Shown here in pieces: positions 6,648-12,915 of a stretch of 12,915 nt of DNA. Source of the stretch: Cuspidothrix sp046080125 (GTDB lineage Bacteria; Cyanobacteriota; Cyanobacteriia; Cyanobacteriales; Nostocaceae). The notes under the pieces are model-generated. The model was not told the DNA's origin. It ran no database searches and worked only from the letters and a program-made list of their open reading frames with translations. The stretch lies in the NCBI GenBank assembly GCA_046080125.1, contig JBJTTJ010000039.1, forward strand, positions 1 to 12,915, in the 5' to 3' direction. Position 1 is the stretch's first letter. Every line of letters begins with the position of its first letter. Made by a program: the position numbers and the translations under genes.

Positions 6648-6686
6648 TTGACATACTCACCGATCTAAAGGTACGGTGATTCTTCA
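6648..6686 (+). mobile_element. IS200/IS605-type end remnant (solo terminal hairpin)
   Basis: TTGACATACTCACCG, an 11-base spacer, then CGGTGATTCTT closely resembles the hairpin end that follows tnpB/orfB genes of IS200/IS605-type elements in many cyanobacteria. The core TCACCG (6657-6662) and CGGTGA (6674-6679) form a perfect 6-bp stem. No transposase remnant or other end is visible nearby, so at most a fragment remains. The TTGACA at 6648-6653 could also act as a -35 box, but no fitting -10 follows. The identification is from memory of this motif. Confidence 0.45.
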
Positions 6687-6809
6687 CACTTCATTTTAAT
6701 TTGCTACCGAAATAGTCTTATGGTCGATCTGTGTCTATTTAGAGTTGTGGCAATGCCCTATCCCGACTACCATGAAAATCTAAATATTGAATTATTTTAG
6801 TAGTATTTG

Positions 6810-6821
6810 CCAGACATCTGG
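6810..6821. promoter_or_regulatory. Short palindrome just upstream of tamB
   Basis: CCAGA, CA, TCTGG forms a 5-bp dyad 21 bases before the tamB ATG. It could be an operator half-site pair or a leader hairpin that affects translation. It is short enough to be chance. Confidence 0.2.
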
Positions 6822-6842
6822 TAGTTTACAGAGTGAAAACCT

Positions 6843-9800
6843 ATGTATAACTCTTCTAGTCAAGAAAATTCCCCCCCTTCCCATTCTGGGTTAAAGCGCC
6901 TGTGGTTGATGATATTCAGCCGTGGCGGACTGACTGTAGCTGCTTTTTTGTTGCTAGGAATTGTGGGCGGGATCTGGCGGTTGCGGAATTTTGTCCATGA
7001 AGAGTTAGTTCCATTAGCTACCCAAAGTTTAACTACTACTCTTAATCGTCCTGTTAAATTGGGTGTAGTCAAGTCCTTTTCTGCTACTGGTGTGGAGTTT
7101 GCTGCTTCAGAAATACCGCCAACCCCGAATGATCCAGATAGGGCGAGTATTAAAGCTGTTAATGTCGGGTATGATGTTTGGAAGTTAATTACTCATCGCC
7201 ATTTACAATTAGATGTCACTTTAGTTAATCCAGATATTTATGTTGAACAGGATCATCAAGGGCGGTGGTTAACAACCACGATTGCGCCGGCTACTGGTAA
7301 AGCATTTATTAAAACTGATTTAGATAAGTTAAGATTTAGTAATGGCAACTTGGTACTAGTCCCGAAAATTCGTGAAGGTAACAAAAGTCCTGTACCAGTT
7401 TCCGTGGGTTTTCTCCAGGTTAATGGTACGGCTCAAATATTAGCAAAAAAGAATGTTATTAAACTAGATCTGCTGGGTAAACCAGCTACAGGTGGTGATG
7501 TTGCTATTACTGGGGATCTCATCCCTCAGAAGATTTTAGCAGGTGATTTTAGTATTAAAGCTCAAAATCTTTCAGCCGCAGATATTACTAGGCTTGTGGT
7601 TTTACCACTGAATTTAGATACGGGGAAAGTCAATGGCAATGTGCGGATTCAGGTGATGCCACATCAAAATCCGTTCTTATATGGGGATTTAACTTTAGAT
7701 GCAGTAACGGTGAATATCCCTAAGTTACCCCAGTTATTAAATAATAGTCAGGGTAATCTCAGTTTCGATGGACTGGCAATTAAACTAGATCCGGTAGTTA
7801 CTAATTATGGACAAATCCCGGTGACAGTTACGGGGATTATTGATCAGCAAGCAGGATTTAATTTAAAAGGGCGGGTGAATGCGGTTAGTTTGGCTCAGAC
7901 CCAAACTACTCTCAAGGTGAAATTACCAGTGGCCGTGAAGGGGATTGCTGAGGCTGATTTGCAGATATCAGGTAAAATTAATCAACCAGTGTTATGGGGT
8001 CATGTCAGTACCTTGAAAACTGCTCAAATTGATCAAATTGATTTTGGTAAGGTTAGTAGTAAATTTGAGCTTGTAGGTAGTAAATCTCTGTTAAGTATTA
8101 CGGATATTTACGGAAAAACCACCTTGGGGGGCGAGGTTAAAGGTGCAGGAATCATCAAATTGGGTAAAGTCCCAGAATTAAATTTTCAATTACGTGGGGA
8201 AAATTTGCCCGGAGATGCGATCGCCCAATTATACAAGATCAAAACTGGATTTCCCATGGGGCAAATGACAGCCACAGCCCAATTAACAGGTGTAGCTAAC
8301 AATATCCAAACTGTGGTGAAATGGCAAGCACCCCAAGCTAAATATCCAGTTAAGGGCACAACTATTATTAATCCTGATCGTACAGTTTCTTTCCGTGATA
8401 TTGCCGCCAATTTTGGTGATGGTGTCGTTAATGTTAATGGTATTTATAGTAATGGCAATTGGCAAGCGATCGCCCAAGCTGAAAATATTAAATTAACATC
8501 TTTAATTGCTCAAAAAGCACAACAAAATATTTCTCTAGCTGGATCAGAATTTAACGGTAATCTACGTTTATCAGGCAGCACTTCACCTTTTAAATTAGAA
8601 ACAATTGTCCCAGAAAATGCTAATGTGAATATTGCCGATGGTACAGTTAATATTTCCCAAATTAAGTTGGCAGAGAAAAATATTACTGCCCTATTAGTCG
8701 GACAAAATCTACGTTTAGGCACGATTTTAAAACGCGCCCACCCAATTTTAAATTATCCCCTAACAGGTAATTTCATGATTACCAGTAATCAGGACAATTT
8801 TAACCTGAAAACATTTTCAGGACTAGGTGAAGCCCTTCTAGCAGTGGATGGGGGGACAATTAAAGCTACCAATATTCAAGTTACAGATGGTCGCTATGAG
8901 GCGAAAATTGCTGCTGATAATTTACCCCTAGGCAAGTTAGCATCCCTACCTCCCCAATTATCTGGTTTTGTGGATGGTCAGTTACAAGTAAATGGTTCTG
9001 TGGAATCATTCGCACCAGAGAGTATTCAAGGTTTAGGTTCAGGTCTTTTAAAGTTGCCCAGTGGTACAATTTCCGCCTCTTTTATACAACTTAATCAAGG
9101 TCGTTATCAAGGATTATTAACTACTTCTAATTTGCAATTACGTTCTTTTAATCAACAATTACAAGGAGAATTGGGTGGGAAGTTACAGGTAGTAGGAAAT
9201 TTAACTGCTAATACATTAGCAGATGTGGCGGCCGTTGGTCAGTTGCGATTTAATCGAGGGTTGCCCGGTATTAATTCATTTATTCAGGCGGATGTAGGTT
9301 GGAATGGTGAAAAACTGACTATTAATAGTTCTAATAATGCCAATTTGCAAGCTAATAGTTCGACTGCGCTCACTCTAAAAGGTTATGTTTTAGCTAATGC
9401 CAAAAAAGTGGGAATACCTGAGTTAACAGCAATCAATCTCAATGTCGAGGCTAAAAATTATAATCTCCAACAATTGCCTATTAAATTACCTAATAGTGTA
9501 GATATTGCCGGCAATTTAGATTTTCAGGGACAATTAACCGGAAAACCCACTGCCCCCAATATCATCGGTAAATTGGGATTGCGAGATTTAAAAGTAGAAG
9601 AGTTTGCCTTTGAACCATTGCTAACTGGTAAAGTTAACGGCATTTCAGGACAAGGATTAAGTTTAAATGTTACAGGTAAAAGCGATCGCATTGCCGTTAA
9701 TTTAGATAGTCAAAATCGCCCCCAATCTTTTACAGTACAATGGCAAGCAGCGTTACTATCAGGTGTGCTTAAAGGAGTAAATTGGGTAGTAAATATCGGT

Positions 9801-12326
9801 AATTTACCCTTAGAAGCCTTAAATATTTCTCTCCCAAATCATACTCTTCTAAATCCAGGTAGAATCGCAGGTTTATTAAACATAAAAGAATTGAAAATTA
9901 ATACCCAGACACTCGCCACAACCGGGAATATACAGATTGAAAAACCAGAAATTGGGAGAATTAAAGCTGATAAATTTAGTACCAATTTTAACTATAATCA
10001 GGATACAGTTACTCTCGAATCCAGCGAATTTAACAAAGGTAAAAGTCAATATAAATTCGCAGCCACAGTCAAACAAATCACTAAAAAACCCCACCTAGAA
10101 GCAAATATCAAAATTGAAAAAGGCCAAATAGAAGATATTCTGATGGCGGCGCAACTGTTTGATTTTACTGATTTTCAACGTGGACTGAAATCACCCATAT
10201 ATGGAACAGCGACGGATTTAACTACTAACTCCCAAGGATTACCTACCGAATCTCTACTAAGTCAAATTCAAAGATTATCAGAAATTGATGCCCTCGAAAT
10301 CAACCAAGATGAACAGCAACTAGAAGCTAAACTAATACCAGAATTAAGAGACCTAAAAGGAATTTTTCATGGTGATATTACAATTAATACTGTCGGCATC
10401 AACGAACCAAAGGTAAAATTTAATCTGGTTGGAGAAGATTTTAAGTGGGGTCAAACAGATAAACAAGGTAAACCTATAGAACCAAGACGATTTTATGCTG
10501 CGGAAACAGTTACAGCTATAGGAGGTTTTGAAGATGGAATTTTGCGATTACAACCTTTAAAAATTAAATCTCAAGAAAAATTAATTGAATTTACAGGTAA
10601 CATAGGTGGTAAACAACCATCTGGTAAATTAGAAATTGCTAACTTTCCCTTGGATAGATTAAATGATATCACCAAGTTACCAGTGAGAATTACTGGTAAA
10701 GTAAATGCTAACGCCGTCCTAGCTGGTACGCTGAAAAAACCCCAAGCAAAAGGGGTGTTAAATATTACGGAAGGAACAATTAATCAAAAAAGAGTAGAAG
10801 CAGCTAAAGCTAGTTTCAGTTATGCTGATGGGCGATTAAATTTTAGTAGTAGTGTATTAGGAATTGGCGGGGGTGGTAACCCTGCCAATATTGATGGTAG
10901 TATTCCCTATTTATTATCTCCATCCACTAGGACAGCCAGTAATGACAAAATTGATTTAAAGGTCAAAGTTGAAAATGAAGGGCTAGGATTATTAAATCTT
11001 TTCACTAATGAAATAGCTTTTGAAAATGGTAAAGGTGAATTAGATTTAAGAGTTCAAGGAACTAAACAAAAACCTTTAGTTGAAGGATTTGCTTCCTTAG
11101 CTGATGCTACCTTTACCGCCCAAGCTTTACCAGGAAAGTTAACAAATGTCACTGGTAGTGCTAAATTTGATTTTACCCGTGTGTTTATCGAAAGTCTAAA
11201 AGGTAAATTTAGTGATGGCAAAGTTGAAGCGGTAGGAGAATTACCAATTTATAATTCCAATATTGCCATAGATTTAGACAAGCGATTAAATGTTACTTTA
11301 GAACAATTATCCCTAAATTTGAAAGGATTATATCAAGGTGGTGCTAATGGTAGGTTAGAAATTACTGGTTCAGTTTTAGAACCAAAAATCGGTGGTAATA
11401 TTGAATTATTTAATGGTCAAGTATTCTTAGCCGAATCTAATGGTAGTTCCTCAAATAGTAAGATTAGTAATGCTAAGTCAGTCAATCAACAAAAAAAATC
11501 ACCTACATTAAAACAACTAGAATTAAAACTCGGAAAAAATGTCGAGATTGCCCGTCCACCAGTTTTAAAATTCCAGGCTACTGGAGATTTAATTGTTAAC
11601 GGTTCTATCGCTAGACCAATACCTGAAGGAACTATTAAATTAACAAAAGGAGGAGTCAATTTATTTACGACGCAATTAAATTTAGCACGAGGTTATGAAC
11701 ACACTGCTACTTTTAACAGTCTGCAACCTCGTGATCCTAAATTAGATATTCGCTTATTTGCTAAGATTTTAGATATCGTCCAAAATAGTGATATTCTCAG
11801 CAGACAAGGTTCTACAGGTTTAGCAGGTTTAGAAACTGTCCGAGTTGAAGCTACTATTAATGGTTTAGCTAGTGAACTTAATGATAATTTACAACTTACA
11901 AGTATTCCTTCCCGTTCACCAACACAAATTGTCACCTTATTAGGAGGTGGGTTTGTGGATACTCAAGGCCGTGGTGACAGTACACTGGGTTTAATGAATA
12001 TTGCCGGTTCGGCTGTTTTTAATAATTTTCAAGGGACATTTAATCAAATTGCTGATAGTTTTGGTTTAAGTGAATTACGCATTTTTCCAACCATTCTTTC
12101 TGAAAAACCAGAGTCAGGTAGAAATAACTCATCTTTGGAATTAGCATTAGAAGCAGGGGTTGATATTTCTCGTAGGGTTTCTATTTCGACCATTAAAATT
12201 TTAACAGCCGATGACCCTTGGCAATGGGGGATTAATTACCGCATTAATAATCAATTTCGGATTCGTTCTTCTACTAATTTAATAGATGATAGTCGGGCGG
12301 TAATTGAGTTTGAAACCAGATTTTAA
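6843..12326 (+). CDS. tamB: TamB-like translocation/assembly module protein (DUF490)
   Basis: TamB-type proteins span the periplasm from an inner-membrane anchor and, with an Omp85 partner (TamA or BamA), help insert outer-membrane proteins and may conduct lipids. The 1827-aa protein has a short cytoplasmic tail, a membrane anchor at about residues 27-44, then a long beta-strand-rich body with recurring AsmA/TamB-like motifs. A related module recurs around 590-660, 660-729 and 730-790 (GTI, Q, GRY, NL pattern). A polar linker (SSSNSK region, about 1535-1555) precedes the C-terminal DUF490 domain with QLTSIPSRSPTQIVTLLGGG (about 1683-1702). The chain ends in Phe (EFETRF). No tamA is in the window. 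The ATG lacks a strong ribosome binding site. Size is usual for cyanobacterial TamB and larger than E. coli TamB. Confidence 0.92.
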   Translation: MYNSSSQENSPPSHSGLKRLWLMIFSRGGLTVAAFLLLGIVGGIWRLRNFVHEELVPLATQSLTTTLNRPVKLGVVKSFSATGVEFAASEIPPTPNDPDRASIKAVNVGYDVWKLITHRHLQLDVTLVNPDIYVEQDHQGRWLTTTIAPATGKAFIKTDLDKLRFSNGNLVLVPKIREGNKSPVPVSVGFLQVNGTAQILAKKNVIKLDLLGKPATGGDVAITGDLIPQKILAGDFSIKAQNLSAADITRLVVLPLNLDTGKVNGNVRIQVMPHQNPFLYGDLTLDAVTVNIPKLPQLLNNSQGNLSFDGLAIKLDPVVTNYGQIPVTVTGIIDQQAGFNLKGRVNAVSLAQTQTTLKVKLPVAVKGIAEADLQISGKINQPVLWGHVSTLKTAQIDQIDFGKVSSKFELVGSKSLLSITDIYGKTTLGGEVKGAGIIKLGKVPELNFQLRGENLPGDAIAQLYKIKTGFPMGQMTATAQLTGVANNIQTVVKWQAPQAKYPVKGTTIINPDRTVSFRDIAANFGDGVVNVNGIYSNGNWQAIAQAENIKLTSLIAQKAQQNISLAGSEFNGNLRLSGSTSPFKLETIVPENANVNIADGTVNISQIKLAEKNITALLVGQNLRLGTILKRAHPILNYPLTGNFMITSNQDNFNLKTFSGLGEALLAVDGGTIKATNIQVTDGRYEAKIAADNLPLGKLASLPPQLSGFVDGQLQVNGSVESFAPESIQGLGSGLLKLPSGTISASFIQLNQGRYQGLLTTSNLQLRSFNQQLQGELGGKLQVVGNLTANTLADVAAVGQLRFNRGLPGINSFIQADVGWNGEKLTINSSNNANLQANSSTALTLKGYVLANAKKVGIPELTAINLNVEAKNYNLQQLPIKLPNSVDIAGNLDFQGQLTGKPTAPNIIGKLGLRDLKVEEFAFEPLLTGKVNGISGQGLSLNVTGKSDRIAVNLDSQNRPQSFTVQWQAALLSGVLKGVNWVVNIGNLPLEALNISLPNHTLLNPGRIAGLLNIKELKINTQTLATTGNIQIEKPEIGRIKADKFSTNFNYNQDTVTLESSEFNKGKSQYKFAATVKQITKKPHLEANIKIEKGQIEDILMAAQLFDFTDFQRGLKSPIYGTATDLTTNSQGLPTESLLSQIQRLSEIDALEINQDEQQLEAKLIPELRDLKGIFHGDITINTVGINEPKVKFNLVGEDFKWGQTDKQGKPIEPRRFYAAETVTAIGGFEDGILRLQPLKIKSQEKLIEFTGNIGGKQPSGKLEIANFPLDRLNDITKLPVRITGKVNANAVLAGTLKKPQAKGVLNITEGTINQKRVEAAKASFSYADGRLNFSSSVLGIGGGGNPANIDGSIPYLLSPSTRTASNDKIDLKVKVENEGLGLLNLFTNEIAFENGKGELDLRVQGTKQKPLVEGFASLADATFTAQALPGKLTNVTGSAKFDFTRVFIESLKGKFSDGKVEAVGELPIYNSNIAIDLDKRLNVTLEQLSLNLKGLYQGGANGRLEITGSVLEPKIGGNIELFNGQVFLAESNGSSSNSKISNAKSVNQQKKSPTLKQLELKLGKNVEIARPPVLKFQATGDLIVNGSIARPIPEGTIKLTKGGVNLFTTQLNLARGYEHTATFNSLQPRDPKLDIRLFAKILDIVQNSDILSRQGSTGLAGLETVRVEATINGLASELNDNLQLTSIPSRSPTQIVTLLGGGFVDTQGRGDSTLGLMNIAGSAVFNNFQGTFNQIADSFGLSELRIFPTILSEKPESGRNNSSLELALEAGVDISRRVSISTIKILTADDPWQWGINYRINNQFRIRSSTNLIDDSRAVIEFETRF

Positions 12327-12340
12327 CTAATTGTCATAAT

Positions 12341-12371
12341 CAGGATTTCCAGGATTTAAGGATTTTCAGGA
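12341..12371 (+). repeat. Dispersed AGGATTT repeat cluster
   Basis: CAGGATTTC, CAGGATTTA, AGGATTTT and CAGGA follow each other in an 8-9 bp quasi-tandem array starting 14 bp after the tamB stop. Near-identical arrays are, as I recall, scattered through many Nostocales intergenic regions, often just after genes. Confidence 0.5.
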
Positions 12372-12412
12372 CGTGATTTTAAAATTTATTCTTGTTTTAT
12401 TCTCATTTCTCG

Positions 12413-12433
12413 TTCCCAGTCTCAGATTGGGAA
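12413..12433. repeat. Dispersed palindromic repeat downstream of tamB
   Basis: TTCCCAGTC and GATTGGGAA (plus one G-T pair) form a 9-bp stem with a three-base loop, inside the motif CTCGTTCCCAGTCTCAGA. This motif resembles a palindrome repeated many times in Nostoc/Anabaena-type genomes. The sequence after it is moderately T-rich, so it might also serve as a weak tamB terminator. Confidence 0.5.
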
Positions 12434-12481
12434 TACATTCTTAATTGTCTTTGTCCTAAATTATAAACTAAAGGCTTTCTT

Positions 12482-12510
12482 AATGGATAAAGGTACTCGA
12501 CTTATCCATT
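12482..12510. repeat. Perfect 9-bp inverted repeat in the tamB-hicB gap
   Basis: AATGGATAA (12482-12490) and TTATCCATT (12502-12510) are perfect reverse complements around an 11-base loop. No T-run follows on the plus strand. It lies about 110 bp upstream of the HicB-like start and could be a repeat remnant or an upstream regulatory structure. Confidence 0.5.
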
Positions 12511-12545
12511 TCATGTTTGACATTAATTTTAAGTTACTTTCGCTA

Positions 12546-12570
12546 TATAATGCACTGTCATGCACTGTTG
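12546..12570 (+). promoter_or_regulatory. Possible promoter and repeated operator before the HicB-like gene
   Basis: A consensus TATAAT (12546-12551) is followed by a 10-bp tandem duplication, TGCACTGTCA and TGCACTGTTG (12551-12570), at the expected start point. TTGACA at 12517-12522 is 23 bp upstream, too far for a normal sigma-70-type pair. HicB-family proteins often repress their own promoters, and a tandem motif here would suit that. This is inference. Confidence 0.35.
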
Positions 12571-12621
12571 GTACGTCTGACTCCTCCTGCGGTAAAATAT
12601 CCTTAGTTCAAGGAATTAGCT

Positions 12622-12789
12622 ATGAAAATAAAAGCAATTATTTGGGAAGAAGACGGTGTATGGTGTGGTTCTGTGCCAGCTTTACCAGGATGTCATACCC
12701 GGGGTGAAAGTTACGAACATTTATTAGAAATGTTGAAAGATGTTGTTCAAGGTTGGTTAGAAGTTGCTAGTCAGCAAGAATTGGATTAA
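12622..12789 (+). CDS. HicB-like (antitoxin-family) small protein
   Basis: The 55-aa frame begins MKIKAIIWEEDGVWCGSVPA and continues through LPGCHTRGESYEHLLEMLKD. This is the HicB-like fold: a beta-hairpin carrying a WxSVPxLPGC-type motif, then a GES(Y/F)xE-like helix. AAGGA at 12610-12614, seven bases before the ATG, supports the start. HicB proteins neutralise the HicA mRNA interferase. Here no hicA is seen: upstream is tamB and downstream is a DUF29 gene. The product lacks any C-terminal DNA-binding domain and ends soon after WLEVASQQELD. That is slightly shorter than the roughly 70-aa cyanobacterial relatives I recall, so the 3' end may be trimmed. Confidence 0.85.
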   Translation: MKIKAIIWEEDGVWCGSVPALPGCHTRGESYEHLLEMLKDVVQGWLEVASQQELD

Positions 12790-12828
12790 ATTTTATATAG
12801 TTAATAATGATGGAATTGGTATTTTACC

Positions 12829-12834
12829 AAGGAG
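12829..12834 (+). promoter_or_regulatory. Strong ribosome binding site for the DUF29 gene
   Basis: AAGGAG stands six bases before the ATG at 12841. It decides for that start over the in-frame ATG at 12856. Confidence 0.6.
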
Positions 12835-12840
12835 AAAACT

Positions 12841-12915
12841 ATGATACATCAATCTATGACATTAAAAAATAATCTTTATGCAGAAGATTATAATTTATGG
12901 ATTCAAAAAACCGCT
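12841..12915 (+). CDS. DUF29 family protein (N-terminal 25 codons, cut by window edge)
   Basis: The frame begins MIHQSMTLKNNLYAEDYNLW and continues IQKTA to the edge. The pattern (L)Y..D(Y/F).LW.(Q)..A matches the N-terminus of DUF29, a small helical family of unknown function that is abundant and multi-copy in cyanobacteria. The start is supported by the ribosome binding site at 12829. It begins 51 bp after the HicB-like gene on the same strand and may share its transcript. Only the first helix is visible, so the assignment rests on this short match. Confidence 0.75.
   Translation, partial: MIHQSMTLKNNLYAEDYNLWIQKTA

Larger units (their letters stand above)
1398..9689. repeat. HIP1 palindromes (GCGATCGC), six copies
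   Basis: The octamer GCGATCGC occurs at 1398-1405, 2918-2925, 5788-5795, 8217-8224, 8466-8473 and 9682-9689. All six copies lie inside the coding regions of murI, amiC, the antiporter and tamB. This density is far above chance for an AT-rich genome and is the known cyanobacterial HIP1 signature. The range marks the first and last copies. Confidence 0.95.

Noticed and set aside
6648..6676. TTGACA as the -35 of a tamB promoter
   Set aside because: The six bases at 17-bp spacing (GTACGG) are not a -10 box, and the sequence is better explained by the IS-end-like hairpin.
12483..12707. A 74-codon plus-strand frame starting inside the inverted repeat upstream of the HicB-like gene
   Set aside because: It overlaps the HicB-like gene out of frame, starts within a repeat, has no ribosome binding site and does not look like any protein family.

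Overview
The window comes from a heterocyst-forming type filamentous cyanobacterium (Nostocales, Nostoc/Anabaena relatives). Three things point there. The palindrome GCGATCGC (HIP1) occurs six times in under 13 kb. The proteins closely resemble cyanobacterial families (Sds, NhaS3-type antiporter, AMIN-domain amidase, very long TamB). The gene order amiC - second amiC copy - murI - sds matches, as I recall it, the arrangement in Anabaena sp. PCC 7120 and Nostoc punctiforme. The DNA is AT-rich, and the intergenic gaps carry short repeats typical of this order.

Left half, minus strand, read from right to left: a CPA2 Na+/H+ antiporter (6593-5175), a full N-acetylmuramoyl-L-alanine amidase of the AmiC type (4722-2884), a short secreted AMIN-only protein (2634-2059), glutamate racemase MurI (2034-1177) and the first 41 codons of solanesyl diphosphate synthase (124-1, running off the left edge). 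The AMIN-only gene sits where related genomes carry a second complete amidase. It keeps the signal peptide and first AMIN domain, about two thirds identical to its neighbour, then ends in a proline/serine tail and a heptamer repeat 24 bp before murI. It looks like a tandem amiC copy that lost its catalytic domain. MurI makes D-glutamate for peptidoglycan and AmiC cuts peptidoglycan peptides from glycan, so this block is a cell-wall block; sds belongs to plastoquinone side-chain synthesis.

The 1.05 kb gap between murI and sds (125-1176) has no convincing gene. It holds a possible rightward extended -10 promoter, a 129-bp imperfect palindrome (501-629), one possible tiny membrane protein (about 873-1124) and a strong hairpin next to the murI stop. 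The 452-bp gap upstream of amiC contains a terminator-like stem-loop and a possible Fur-type box.

Right half, plus strand: a 249-bp divergent spacer holds a fragment resembling the end hairpin of an IS200/IS605-type element. It is followed by one very long gene (6843-12326, 1827 aa) encoding a TamB-like protein with an N-terminal membrane anchor, a repetitive beta-rich body and a C-terminal TamB (DUF490) domain. After it comes a repeat-rich 295-bp gap, a 55-aa HicB-like protein (12622-12789), and the start of a DUF29-family protein (12841 to the right edge).

Most of the window is ordinary cyanobacterial core genome. The most noteworthy points are the amidase-less AMIN gene, the unexplained palindromic element in the murI-sds gap, and an orphan HicB-like gene paired with DUF29 rather than with a visible hicA. 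I see no CRISPR array, tRNA, rRNA, intact transposase or clearly new multi-gene system.
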